Position numbers and translations under genes: made by a program
Notes under the pieces: generated by a model
The model's database searches: none
What the model saw: only the letters and a program-made list of their open reading frames with translations
Told to the model about the DNA's origin: nothing
Shown: piece by piece, positions 48,812-58,493 of the stretch
How positions within the stretch are numbered: the first letter of the stretch is position 1
Layout: every line of letters starts with the position of its first letter
NCBI GenBank assembly: GCA_949358305.1
Contig: OX442320.1
Location: forward strand, 1,056,501-1,120,500
DNA: 64,000 bases
DNA from: Strigamia acuminata
Lineage: Eukaryota; Arthropoda; Chilopoda; Geophilomorpha; Linotaeniidae
Reading direction: 5' to 3'

Positions 48812-49305
48812 TGTTGGGTTGCAAACCCATTTTGTGGTGCCTAAACATTTGTTTCTGTGTTGCGTGATTTGTTAGTTACACACTTTCTGAATATGTGTAA
48901 CAAGCATGCTATAATGTAATGTCCCGATGTTGTTTTTCAACCGATTCCGATTTTTATCAATGCCTGTTACGTACCGCGGTTGAATACTTTATTCTTTATA
49001 GCATGCGCCCACGATATCGTCTGCTCGAAAGAGTGAGTCTTGTTTTATCATTATCGCTTGTTTATCGATTATAAATGCCGGTGTTTTATTTACCTTTTGA
49101 ATGTAAAGGACAAATCATTGATAATGTAACAATGATTTATCCTATGTTGAGATGGAGGGCAAATAGCCTCCAACCGTGTACTGTCTCTTACGATTCTCAC
49201 GAATAAAAGATGGCGGACGCATTGTCGGCATCCCGCTCATTTTTAACCCGTTTGGCAGTTATTTCCCATGGATTCTGGCCAGGAAATTCTCCACAAGTCT
49301 CTTCA
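48812..49305 (+). repeat. Copia-1 5' LTR (494 bp)
   Basis: Begins tgttgggttgc and ends ctcttca. It contains a possible TATA (ttataaat near 49069), a perfect 9-bp inverted repeat aaatcattg/caatgattt (49112-49120, 49130-49138), and AATAAA fused to AAGATGGCGG (49202-49216). Confidence 0.95.
49202..49220 (+). promoter_or_regulatory. Fused polyadenylation signal and YY1-like motif
   Basis: AATAAAAGATGGCGGACGC combines AATAAA with AAGATGGCGG, the YY1/Pho-type core. The same 19 bases occur in the otherwise dissimilar Copia-2 LTR (59379-59397, minus strand) and in the Copia-1 3' LTR (55828-55846). Confidence 0.55.
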
Positions 49306-50580
49306 AGTGGTAGCAGAGGGTCAAAACGATCCTGTTAGGAAGTTTTGAAGAGTTGCACGACCATTTTTCAACGGTGTGAAGTCGCGAAGGTCGCGCCCGC
49401 CCAGTTCGTCGCAAAAACGAATTTTTCGGTGCGGTAATCGTCGTTGGAACGTGTGCGGAGAACTGTACGGGTACTTTCGAACTATTATTTGTGTCTTTCA
49501 ACGCGAAAATAAGCGTTGTCAACGTTTTGGCGTATTACGATCAAACGACGGTCATTCTCGTGCATTACGAGTTGCGGCGAAGCCGAATTGCCGTGTGTGT
49601 GCTTCGAGACATCGTAGGATCATTTCGGGACGGTTGTGTGCTCAAATAAGCAACAACCGAGATACCAAGGACGGTAGGAACAATTGTCGATTTTATTTTT
49701 GGCGAAATAAGTCATTTTTTCAAACGAATCCACGCCCGATGAAATCCAAGATGGCGGCGGCCATCATTCATCGTGTCTGCGCTTGAACACTGACGTTTTC
49801 AAGCAGTTTTGGGATATCCAGCGCTGGAAATTAACAACGTTGGATACCATTACGATCGCGGGAAGGATAACCGACAATCGGCGGAATTTTCGAAGCGTTA
49901 TTTACGTCGCTACGACGAATTTCGAGCGACGAGCGAACGTTTATCAAACGAGACGAGTTTGCCGACAATTTCAAGAGGAAACCCTGGTTTTGCACATAGG
50001 GTGCACCAGTTGAGAGGGATTCTCCTCACATTAGCACCCCGGCGTGCGTGTGAGTTACTTCGACGGCGACGAGGTGAAATACCGTCATTTTTCCCTCGTT
50101 TTGTGCGACGTGCGCATACGAGAAGGCACGTCAGCCCATTTCCGTGCTGGATCAACGTTTTGCGACGTGGGATCTCATCACGGAAGCCACCTTCACACCG
50201 ACAGTGTACATTTATTTATTATTTTGTCGTGAAACTTTGTATAGTTTTAAGGTTTTTGTTTTTTCCCTTGTTAGAATCGGTGCCACCCTACGTCCAGTCG
50301 GGCACGTGGCACTGTATTCTTTGCTGGGCTTATTCACGGCCACCCAACCATTCCGCGAGCCTAGGTGCTACGATCGGAAGAGTTGGGGAATTGCCAGCAA
50401 AGGTTATCCAATCTCACTTATTGAGATTCCCCGGGTTGTTGCGTATATTTCGCCTTCACTTTTGGGGGTGACATTTGACCAAGTGTTGTGAATTTCAGTG
50501 AAGTGTTTGTGCGGAATAATTTCCGAAATTGTGATTTCTCCGCGCAATTTTCACCGGAATAGCATTTTTGTGTCTCTGCG
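49306..50580 (+). other. Copia-1 long leader
   Basis: 1275 bp between the 5' LTR and the polyprotein start, rich in CG dinucleotides. It contains several short upstream ORFs, the longest of 136 codons (49376-49786) and 220 codons (49809-50471), none with a recognisable domain, and an AAGATGGCGGC motif at 49748-49758. The upstream ATGs suggest reinitiation, internal entry or a spliced leader for the polyprotein. This is inference. Confidence 0.6.
49308..49319 (+). other. Copia-1 primer-binding site (initiator tRNA-Met)
   Basis: TGGTAGCAGAGG, starting 2 nt after the LTR, is complementary to the 3' end of metazoan initiator tRNA-Met (recalled sequence). Use of the intact tRNA 3' end differs from Drosophila copia, which uses an internal tRNA-Met fragment. 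Confidence 0.85.
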
Positions 50581-53500
50581 ATGGCTTCTAATAGGCATGA
50601 TGACTATAAAGATGTCAAGAAACTCGACGGCACGAACTATGCAACATGGGCGGTGCAGATTCAACTTCTGCTCAAATACAACGGTGTCTGGGGCCACGTG
50701 AACGGCACAGAGCCGAAATTGCCGGACACAGCGACGGCAAAGGAAAAAAGAGAATTTAATGTCCGGGAAGACAAAGCCATGTCTACGTTGTGCATGAGTT
50801 GCGCCGAACCGCAACAGGTTATAGCCGTTGCCTGCCCCACTGCTGCAAAAGTATGGGAGGCGTTGAAAGCGGCTTACCAGCCGACAACGAGAGCACGTCG
50901 GGCTCGTCTTCGCCGCGAATTTCTCAATTTGAAACTGCTAGAGAATGAAGAAATGTTGGTTTTCACCGGAAGAGTGGATCGGAAAGTCACAGAATTAAAA
51001 GATGTGAAGATTGACGTCTCCGATGAGTTCCTGGCATTTCAATACTTGGACCTTTTGCCCCCACAATACGAAGCTGTGAAGCAAACTGCATATCACTGGG
51101 GCGATGCAGAGTTCACAGCCCAAAATGTCAAAGACAGGTTGCTTGGCGAATACAATCGCCTTTATGAGCAAAACAACGAGTTTGGCGTCGTACAAAGTGC
51201 AGTAGACAACGCAAATGCATTTTTTGGGAAAAGCAACTGGAAACCTCGAGGGAAAACTTCGAATTCGGCAGGGTTTCAGCGTGGCACGTGTTTTACTTGT
51301 GGCGGAACAGGCCACTTCGCCCGCGAATGCCCCTCGCCGCCGAAACAAGGGACAGTTGCCTCTAATGTCAGCTCACCTGCCCAATCGAAACGTGGGGGTG
51401 GTCGTGGCAAAGGACGAGGAAAGAGCCAGCAAAGGGCCAATCTTACCCAAATACACACGTTGGAAGACGAACCGCTTACGTTGTATTCTGCAGTTTTGGA
51501 CGAGGCCCCGGCACAACCGTTGTCTCTTGTGTCGCACGGACAATTTGACTCGCAGTGGTACGTGGACACAGGAGCAACGGACCACTTTTCCTTCAACCGG
51601 AACTGGTTCTCCGAGTATAAGCCTTTGTCCAACTTCAGTGTGTTACAAGGAGAAGGCAAATCGAAGATCGAAGGGGTCGGCAACATTATTCTTACCTCAC
51701 TTTATGGAAACAAACAAAGGAAAATAACTTTGGAAAATGTTTATTATGCGCCGAAATTCCGCAAGAATCTAATCTCGCTAGGGCGCACCGACGAAGCGGG
51801 GTTGTGCACATTTGTCAAGAATGGGAAAATGTCGATTTATATGAACAAGATCGAGGAGCCATCGATCACGGCAGTTAGAACAAGCGATAGGCTGTATAAA
51901 GTCAGCTGCCGTATCGAGGCTAAGAATGTAAACACGGCTGCATTAACTGCGCAACAGAATGCAGCTGCTGTCCTCGACTTGATCAAGTCATCTGTAAAGG
52001 ATGAAAAATTTGTACAACCGTTACTAACCATGCTTAACTATAAGTCCGCTTTACTAAACAGTTCGAGTAAGTCGGATAAGGGAAAATCCGCACCAAATTT
52101 GATTGCGCAAGTGAGCGAAACAACTAAGACAAACGCGCCTACGGCGATTACTTTGACAAAGACGGGAAATGAGGTTCAAATACCTCCTGCGAATTCTCCC
52201 CAAGCAAATGCGAATGCGAAAGTTAATGGGAATTTGACCAAAGTAACAGTGAAAAACAAAGAGCAGCCTCAGACCATGGACACATGGCACTCGAGAATGG
52301 GGCATCTGAATGCTAAGGGCATCTCCCACTTGGAGAAATTGGAAGATGTGTTCGGGATTAGCATTTCAGACAGAAATTTGTCAACATGCGACGCATGTGC
52401 ATGTGCGAAGAGCACGAGGGCAAGTTTTTCCCCTATTATTGCTATCTCTACGAAAGAGATTTTGTCCCTCGTACACATGGACGTGTGGGGCGCGTCACAG
52501 GAACCGTCCCTGGGTGGAGCCAATTTTTACTTCATCCTAGTTGATGACTATTCACGTTATATGTGGATAATTACGATGAAGACCAAGGGGGAAGTTTTGG
52601 GCCATTTCAAACGTTGGTTGACGGAAATAGAACGAACAACGGGAAAGAAAGTGAAATGTATCAAAACAGACAATGGCGGGGAGTTCATTTCCAGGAATTG
52701 GGACGATTATGCGTCGAAAATTGGATTGAAGTGCATTCGCACGAACGCATACTCTCCGGAAATGAATTCCGTGGCCGAAAGGGCCAACCGTACCATTGTT
52801 AGCGGGGTTAGGGCTTTAATGATCGAGAACAGTTTCCCCTATCCCCTTTGGGCTGAATTGGCGACGACAGTCGTATACTTGAAAAACAGGTTTCCACATG
52901 CGGGGATTGAGGGGAAAACCCCTTACACGGTATTTTTCGACAAGAAATTGTCCCTACGCCATATTAAATGTATTGGATCGAAAACTTTCGTCCACATCCC
53001 ATCCCAAGTCCGCAAAGGCAAATTACAAGGAAGGGCATGGGCGGGAGCTTTGATTGGATATGCAATATCCACAAGGGGCTACAGGATCTGGGATCCCATA
53101 CGGAATCAAGTGTTTGCGTCTAAACATGTCCGCATTTTTGAGGATTCTTTTTGGTATGAAGTGGGCAAGAGATTGCATCATCCACAAAGTGGACATAAGG
53201 AACCTGAATATTTTGGGGGTTCTCCTTCTGAAACCGAAGACGACGATGATGATTCCATTGCCCCTGCCGAAGAAGCTGAAGAAGAGGTTCAGGAAGTGGT
53301 TGTTGTCCCACCTCCTGCTCAACCTCCTGCCCAACCCCCTGCTCCGAAAGCAAAACCTGCATTACCCACAACCCCAAAGCCCGCTTTTAGGCCTGAATTG
53401 AGACCACAGGTCAAGCAGGCGACACAACTGCCTGCAGTGGAAACTACTGCAGAGGATTTGGTTGGGGACGATGAACGTGGTGGGGATAATCCGATTGAAG

Positions 53501-55419
53501 AAATTGGGGGGGCGAAGGGGGATGATGGAGAATTTTTCAACGTTTATCCCGAAGACGATGAGGAAGTCGAACTTCCTCCGGGAATACAAGCCCGTCGCGG
53601 TTCGGGCAAAAGGGGTAAAGTGAAAGAAACCCCAGACCCAATGTTGCTGCCACTGGACATGACTAAGTGGAGACGGGTTGCATCAGTCCGTAAAGCCGGG
53701 GCAACTGCGGGAAAAGTTGATGTAGTCTATTTCTCACCCAATGAGGATAAATTGAGAAGTCGAACAGATGTTGCGCGATGGTGCGACGGGGAGGGTTTCG
53801 CATATGACCCGAGCTTGTTCGATTTCAAAACCTCTGACGGTGAAGAGCCCTTACCTTTTGCGGGGTTTTGCGCAGTTGAGCCTGACACCTACGAGGAGGC
53901 GATTGGAGGCATCAACAAACCCTATTGGGAAGGGGCCATGAAGGACGAGATAGATATTTTCGATGAGCGAGAAGTCTATCGCGAAATTGACAAGCCTAAA
54001 GACGTACAGCTTTTGGGGACAAAATGGATATATAAAATGAAGCGCGACCATACTGGAGTCATTAGACGTTATCGAGCTCGTTTAGTGGCCCAGGGATTTA
54101 AACAGAAGCCCGGGATTGACTTTACTGAAGTATTTTCTCCAGTTGTCAACTTCGTCCTCGTAATCGTCTTTTTCTGCACTTTGGTAGTGCTTAAGGGTTG
54201 GCGTGACGTGCACATCGATATCAAGGCCGCCTACCTCTATGGCGACCTCGATACAGTGCAATATTGTGAAGTCCCCAAGGGCTACAGAACATCGAAGAAC
54301 CGACATAAATGTTGGATGCTGCTGAAGGCTTTGTATGGTCTGCATCAGAGCGGACGGATGTGGTACCAGGTACTTCACGACCGTCTGCTCCAACTGGGAT
54401 TTGTACCGATGTTGGGATTAAATTGTGTCTATTCTCTGGACAACGAGGCCGTAATCGTCTTTTACGTGGACGACATTGTTCTCTTCTCAAGAGACGATTA
54501 CGTTGAGAAATGCGTTCTAAAATGGATTCGAAGTTTCTTCGACATTGTCGACTTAGGTCCGGTGACCCTATTGTTGGGTATCGAGTTCGACAGATCGGGG
54601 GGGCGAATCCGAATTCACCAGAGAAGGTACATAGAGAAGTTGTGTAAAATGTACGGAGTGGATCCGTGTCACCGCGTGAAAGTCCCTGGGACCCCGGGTA
54701 CGATGATCCAAAAGGTCAAAGTTGGTGAGCGGGTCAACACCTCATTTCCGTACAGGAACTTGGTCGGAAGTCTTCTGTTTGTTGCGAGCAGGACAAGGCC
54801 TGATATCTTATTCTCGGTCATTGCCCTCTCGCAATATAACGAAACTCATTCTGCGCGTCATGTGGGCATGCTAATGCAAATTTTGCGATATTTGGGAAAC
54901 ACACCCGACTACGCCATTGATTTATCGAATTGCAAGAACGATTCACTCACAGTCTACACTGACGCGTCCTTTGCCCTGGACCAAGACAAAAGAAGGAGCT
55001 TTGGGGGCCATATAGTATATCTAGGAGGAGTTCCGATCTCGTGGAACTGCCATAAGCAGACGATGACCTCCCTGTCGATCATGGAGAGTGAATTTCTGGC
55101 CGTGGTCGATGGGGTGAAGGATATTATATGGCTTCATCGGCTATACGACGCAGACATTATGTTCTGCGTTGATCGAGCAACCCCGTGCGTGTACGCCGAC
55201 TCTATGCCGGCGATCCAGTACACAAAGAATAGAATAGAGAACCGTGCTAATAAACATATAGATGTCAAATTGCATTTCGTACGTGATTGGTTCGAGAAGG
55301 GCACGTTCTCTATTAAGCACATCGCAGGGGTTTTGAACGTGGCAGATGTTTTAACCAAGTGGTTAGCGAAACCAAGGTTAAACACTCTTTGCGAACACAT
55401 TTTTGTCGTAAATAAATAG
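50581..55419 (+). CDS. Copia Gag-Pol polyprotein (1612 aa)
   Basis: Encodes all Copia-1 proteins. By residue: Gag of the UBN2/DUF4219 type (about 1-200); CCHC zinc knuckle C237-C240-H245-C250; protease DTG at 329-331; GAG-pre-integrase zinc region (H570, H574, C603, C606); integrase core D634, D697, E733, which is exact D-62-D-35-E spacing; an acidic and Pro-rich linker (about 880-960); RVT_2 reverse transcriptase (about 1130-1370) with D1213 in DIKAAYL and YVDD at 1296-1299; and RNase H with D1461, E1502, D1540 and D1589. No frameshift or stop is seen. The start is the first ATG of the frame (atggcttct). Gag and Pol are fused without a stop, as in copia. It is close to the Copia-2 protein throughout, including the linker. 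Confidence 0.96.
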   Translation: MASNRHDDYKDVKKLDGTNYATWAVQIQLLLKYNGVWGHVNGTEPKLPDTATAKEKREFNVREDKAMSTLCMSCAEPQQVIAVACPTAAKVWEALKAAYQPTTRARRARLRREFLNLKLLENEEMLVFTGRVDRKVTELKDVKIDVSDEFLAFQYLDLLPPQYEAVKQTAYHWGDAEFTAQNVKDRLLGEYNRLYEQNNEFGVVQSAVDNANAFFGKSNWKPRGKTSNSAGFQRGTCFTCGGTGHFARECPSPPKQGTVASNVSSPAQSKRGGGRGKGRGKSQQRANLTQIHTLEDEPLTLYSAVLDEAPAQPLSLVSHGQFDSQWYVDTGATDHFSFNRNWFSEYKPLSNFSVLQGEGKSKIEGVGNIILTSLYGNKQRKITLENVYYAPKFRKNLISLGRTDEAGLCTFVKNGKMSIYMNKIEEPSITAVRTSDRLYKVSCRIEAKNVNTAALTAQQNAAAVLDLIKSSVKDEKFVQPLLTMLNYKSALLNSSSKSDKGKSAPNLIAQVSETTKTNAPTAITLTKTGNEVQIPPANSPQANANAKVNGNLTKVTVKNKEQPQTMDTWHSRMGHLNAKGISHLEKLEDVFGISISDRNLSTCDACACAKSTRASFSPIIAISTKEILSLVHMDVWGASQEPSLGGANFYFILVDDYSRYMWIITMKTKGEVLGHFKRWLTEIERTTGKKVKCIKTDNGGEFISRNWDDYASKIGLKCIRTNAYSPEMNSVAERANRTIVSGVRALMIENSFPYPLWAELATTVVYLKNRFPHAGIEGKTPYTVFFDKKLSLRHIKCIGSKTFVHIPSQVRKGKLQGRAWAGALIGYAISTRGYRIWDPIRNQVFASKHVRIFEDSFWYEVGKRLHHPQSGHKEPEYFGGSPSETEDDDDDSIAPAEEAEEEVQEVVVVPPPAQPPAQPPAPKAKPALPTTPKPAFRPELRPQVKQATQLPAVETTAEDLVGDDERGGDNPIEEIGGAKGDDGEFFNVYPEDDEEVELPPGIQARRGSGKRGKVKETPDPMLLPLDMTKWRRVASVRKAGATAGKVDVVYFSPNEDKLRSRTDVARWCDGEGFAYDPSLFDFKTSDGEEPLPFAGFCAVEPDTYEEAIGGINKPYWEGAMKDEIDIFDEREVYREIDKPKDVQLLGTKWIYKMKRDHTGVIRRYRARLVAQGFKQKPGIDFTEVFSPVVNFVLVIVFFCTLVVLKGWRDVHIDIKAAYLYGDLDTVQYCEVPKGYRTSKNRHKCWMLLKALYGLHQSGRMWYQVLHDRLLQLGFVPMLGLNCVYSLDNEAVIVFYVDDIVLFSRDDYVEKCVLKWIRSFFDIVDLGPVTLLLGIEFDRSGGRIRIHQRRYIEKLCKMYGVDPCHRVKVPGTPGTMIQKVKVGERVNTSFPYRNLVGSLLFVASRTRPDILFSVIALSQYNETHSARHVGMLMQILRYLGNTPDYAIDLSNCKNDSLTVYTDASFALDQDKRRSFGGHIVYLGGVPISWNCHKQTMTSLSIMESEFLAVVDGVKDIIWLHRLYDADIMFCVDRATPCVYADSMPAIQYTKNRIENRANKHIDVKLHFVRDWFEKGTFSIKHIAGVLNVADVLTKWLAKPRLNTLCEHIFVVNK

Positions 55420-55426
55420 TTTAGGC

Positions 55427-55435
55427 AAAGGGGGA
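55427..55435 (+). other. Copia-1 polypurine tract
   Basis: AAAGGGGGA, 2 nt before the 3' LTR start and 7 bp after the stop codon. Equivalent tracts precede the Copia-2 and Copia-3 LTRs. Confidence 0.8.
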
Positions 55436-55437
55436 TT

Positions 55438-55931
55438 TGTTGGGTTGCAAACCCATTTTGTGGTGCCTAAACATTTGTTTCTGTGTTGCGTGATTTGTTA
55501 GTTACACACTTTCTGAATATTTGTAACAAGCATGCTATAATGTAATGTCCCGATGTTGTTTTTCAACCGATTCCGATTTTTATCAATGCCTGTTACGTAC
55601 CGCGGTTGAATACTTTATTCTTTATAGCATGCGCCCACGATATCGTCTGCTCGAAAGAGTGAGTCTTGTTTTATCATTATCGCTTGTTTATCGATTATAA
55701 ATGCCGGTGTTTTATTTACCTTTTGAATGTAAAGGACAAATCATTGATAATGTAACAATGATTTATCCTATGTTGAGATGGAGGGCAAATAGCCTCCAAC
55801 CGTGTACTGTCTCTTACGATTCTCACGAATAAAAGATGGCGGACGCATTGTCGGCATCCCGCTCATTTTTAACCCGTTTGGCAGTTATTTCCCATGGATT
55901 CTGGCCAGGAAATTCTCCACAAGTCTCTACA
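55438..55931 (+). repeat. Copia-1 3' LTR (494 bp)
   Basis: A copy of 48812-49305 with two differences noticed. It ends ctctaca and is followed by the ataac target duplication and the BEL-2 leader. Confidence 0.95.
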
Positions 55932-56457
55932 ATAACAACCTCGCAATTCACATACACTATCCGAACGAAACAAAACCCCCAAAACAATCCTATAACAACT
56001 CTAAGCTAACTTAAAACAAATAAACAATTCGAAAAAAAGGAAAACACAAGACTCTTCTCTTCTAGTGTCATTGCGTTGTGTAAATTAGGCTCGCTCCAGA
56101 ATCCCTCGCGTCGTTCTCCAATTCTCCGCTCGAGTTGAACCCTTTTTCCTTCAGCGTGCTTCGAACCGATTTCCGGCTGCGCTCCTTTTGAATCTTCTGA
56201 CGACGCCGACCTTGACGAAATCGACCATTTGCTGTTGTGTAACTCTTCCAAATAGTCGCTGCCATCTTGCTAACTCGTCTGCTACGTTGTCTGACCCCTT
56301 CACGCTTTTCTTTCTCTCGAACGGATTTTTCGACCGCGCCTTTTACTCGACGTTGCCGTCTCACTTCAACGAAATGCCGTTCCTCTCTCTCTCGCTTCCT
56401 CGCACTTCGCTTTTCGACTCGTTCAGGATCCTGGTCACGGCACCACAAAAAAGCCTA
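55932..56457 (-). other. BEL-2 leader region
   Basis: 526 bp between the Copia-1 insertion and the BEL-2 5' LTR. On the minus strand it holds the primer site and an Arg/Lys/Glu-rich 126-codon frame (56448-56068) with no recognised domain, probably chance. A minus-strand AAGATGGCAG is at 56261-56270. Confidence 0.65.
56428..56445 (-). other. BEL-2 primer-binding site, tRNA-His
   Basis: The minus strand reads TGGTGCCGTGACCAGGAT, 12 nt after the 5' LTR. This is an 18-nt complement of the insect tRNA-His 3' end including CCA (tRNA recalled, not searched). It fixes the minus orientation of BEL-2 and matches the BEL-1 site apart from one base inserted in BEL-1. Confidence 0.82.
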
Positions 56458-58206
56458 TGTTGCCAGCTGACCGTTGTGGCAAAAGCCACTGGCAAACTAG
56501 TAGCTTTGTAATAAACATTAAAACGATCCCAGCGATGCACGGCGCGTTTTTCCATTCGACTTGGTCGGAAATAATGAGCGATTTGTTTTCGCATATCATA
56601 TTTCTTCACAGATCCGTCGTCAAATTCATCCCTTGGTCCTTGGAAACTGGAATACCGTTCCTTCACAATGAACATGACTCAGGGTAGGAAGTTCTCAAGT
56701 TATCCCGATCAAATTATGAAGAATCGTTAATGGCGGCGATTCGAATAACGCGCGCGCCTACGGAGGAAATCATATACTTTTTAAGAACTAACAAAATACG
56801 ATGTTTATTCGTACATATTCAAATCTTAACTGTGTTTTCAATATATAAACTCGTGCCACGGTCTCTAACAACAATAAACGTCAACACAAGAGCATTATTA
56901 ATAAAATAGATAACAATATATCAAAAACCCAATGTCTCAAAACGGCCTCCGTACAACAAAACAAGAACGGCCGTTGAGAGTTCAAATTACACCAAAAAAC
57001 TTATCTTTAATATCGAAAATCGTGCATATAAATAACTCAAACCCTAATGATTATTCAATACAGCGAAAATGAATTGAAAGAAGGTGCAAACCCTCAAATT
57101 ATAAAACCTCAACGGACATTGAATGGAAATCTCGAAAACCCGAAAACTGCTATATTTCGCCACGAGACGTCGCCTAATCAATGTCAACGGAAACTTAATC
57201 TAATCAATCGCAATTCTGTATCCAGGACATGGTCACTGTCTTAATACGAATAAAGAACCCAAATAATGCATTCTCGACACTCGTTGTGCGCATTTAATAA
57301 ATCCCTTGCATTGCACGGAATTAAATTCCCATCTCCCGCACTAAACCCAATGCTATTCGCGGGCGAGTTATAAAACCCGAACTCGACCGAAAAGATGCAC
57401 GATGCGCCAAATCACGTGACACCCGACCAAACGATTGAATCTTATCCGAAACACAAAACAACGAAAAAGTAACCAACTAATCAATTCGAAATCGTATTAA
57501 AATCACACAATAAAAACTTAAGTCGAACAAATCTCAATCTGAATCAAATTAAATCTCAATCGAAAACGAGGCTCGTTGCACCAACTGTCTCCCAATGGCG
57601 GTTCTAGCCGATCAACGCTCCTCAGCGACCAACGAAGCTTCGCCTCTGCCCAACGCCGAATCATCGGGTTTCAAACCACGGTAAATTACATCTAAAGCTA
57701 CTCATTTAATCAACGGAGTGATTTCTAACCTCATGCATTTAAATCTACAGGTTCAAACAACATCTTCCCGAGTGCGCCACGAGTTTCGCCAGACCAAACC
57801 GCTCGATAAACTGCGACGATCTCGCCTTATGCTTCGAGACTCATCCTTGCCCTCATCTCCTCAATTATCGACCAAGTGCTTGCATTTACTGAGTCAGATA
57901 AGTCCCCGAGAAAATAAGCTTTAAACCAACTAGGACCGAAATTAAAAACCTTAACTTTTCCCCTTCAGATGAGCCCGATGCCCGAACTTAACACAAGATG
58001 GCGCGCTGCGCTCACCTCTCAATTCTAACATTGCGAACTCTTCGAGAAATTGAGACCTTTAAAGAAACGAAATGACCGAAACGATTCAGCGAACCCCGAC
58101 AATTTACAAGGTAAACATTCCACGAATGGTAACTCGAATCATGCAAATGAACCAAAGTTTCTTTCTCTTTTCCGAATATTATTTTGTTGCGTATCTGCTC
58201 GCAACA
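56458..58206 (-). repeat. BEL-2 5' LTR (right copy, 1749 bp)
   Basis: A direct copy of 42067-43815 at offset 14391. The reverse-strand AATAAA equivalent is at 56804-56809. It abuts the remaining 29 bp of the Copia-3 LTR, starting with the caca duplication. Confidence 0.92.
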
Positions 58207-58235
58207 CACACATCATTTGGTTCCTTAGACCAACA
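58207..58235 (-). repeat. Copia-3 3' LTR, proximal fragment
   Basis: The first 29 bp of the LTR (minus strand TGTTGGTCTAAGG onward), cut off by BEL-2. Its first plus-strand bases, caca (58207-58210), are the BEL-2 target duplication. Immediately outside, the minus strand reads CGAAAGGGGGAAT (58248-58236), which is the Copia-3 polypurine tract. Confidence 0.78.
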
Positions 58236-58493
58236 ATTCCCCCTTTCGATGGAAATAGAATCAGGGGAAAAGAAACACGGTTACTGGAATTACAGTAGAT
58301 ACAGGTAATCGAAAATAAATAATAGAGTCGAATCGCCGAGCCGGGTACTGTTATTAAAAACGCCACGTAGGCCCGAATATTCCCGCAGAAACTTGGCGAT
58401 CCTCGAAGTCGGGTAAATAACGAAAGAATGTCACGATAAAGTCTAAAGTCGGAACACACGAGAGATCAACGACTGAAGACGCTCTGAACTGAG
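58236..58493 (-). other. Copia-3 3' untranslated region and pol tail
   Basis: On the minus strand, residues resembling the end of Copia pol continue past the stop at 58496-58494 (LSSERLQSL aligns with the Copia-1 tail after TKW). This is followed by about 200 bp of noncoding DNA and the polypurine tract next to the LTR. Confidence 0.6.

Larger units (their letters stand above)
48812..55931 (+). mobile_element. Copia-1: intact Copia LTR retrotransposon (7120 bp)
   Basis: Two 494-bp LTRs (offset 6626) differ at only two bases (g48895/t55521 and t49303/a55929). The element has an ataac target duplication, an initiator tRNA-Met primer site two bases after the 5' LTR, a 1275-bp leader, one uninterrupted polyprotein ORF and a polypurine tract. 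Integrase precedes RT, as in Copia. It is inserted in the internal region of BEL-2 in the opposite orientation, so it is younger than BEL-2. All catalytic residues are present, so it may be autonomous. Confidence 0.96.
42067..58206 (-). mobile_element. BEL-2: 16.1-kb BEL/Pao-like element without gag-pol
   Basis: Two 1749-bp direct repeats (offset 14391, no indels) with TGTTGC/GCAACA ends bound the element, and caca flanks it on both outer sides (42063-42066, 58207-58210). Orientation is set by a perfect 18-nt tRNA-His-type primer site next to the right LTR and a purine-rich tract next to the left one. Subtracting Copia-1 (7120 bp) and the solo LTR (470 bp), each with its target duplication, leaves about 5.0 kb of internal DNA with no long ORF and no recognised Gag, RT or integrase motif on either strand. 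Four LTR differences were noticed (for example g42127/t56518 and t42576/a56967), so it moved recently despite lacking coding capacity. It is best described as a large non-autonomous derivative. Its enzyme source would be a related BEL element. Confidence 0.85.

Noticed and set aside
49376-50471. ORFs of 136 and 220 codons in the Copia-1 leader as genes
   Set aside because: No recognisable domain, arginine-rich translation typical of chance frames in CG-rich DNA, and overlapping frames on both strands.
56068-56448. 126-codon Arg/Glu/Lys-rich minus-strand ORF as a BEL-2 Gag remnant
   Set aside because: Low-complexity composition, no DUF1759 or knuckle signature, and it overlaps the primer-binding site.
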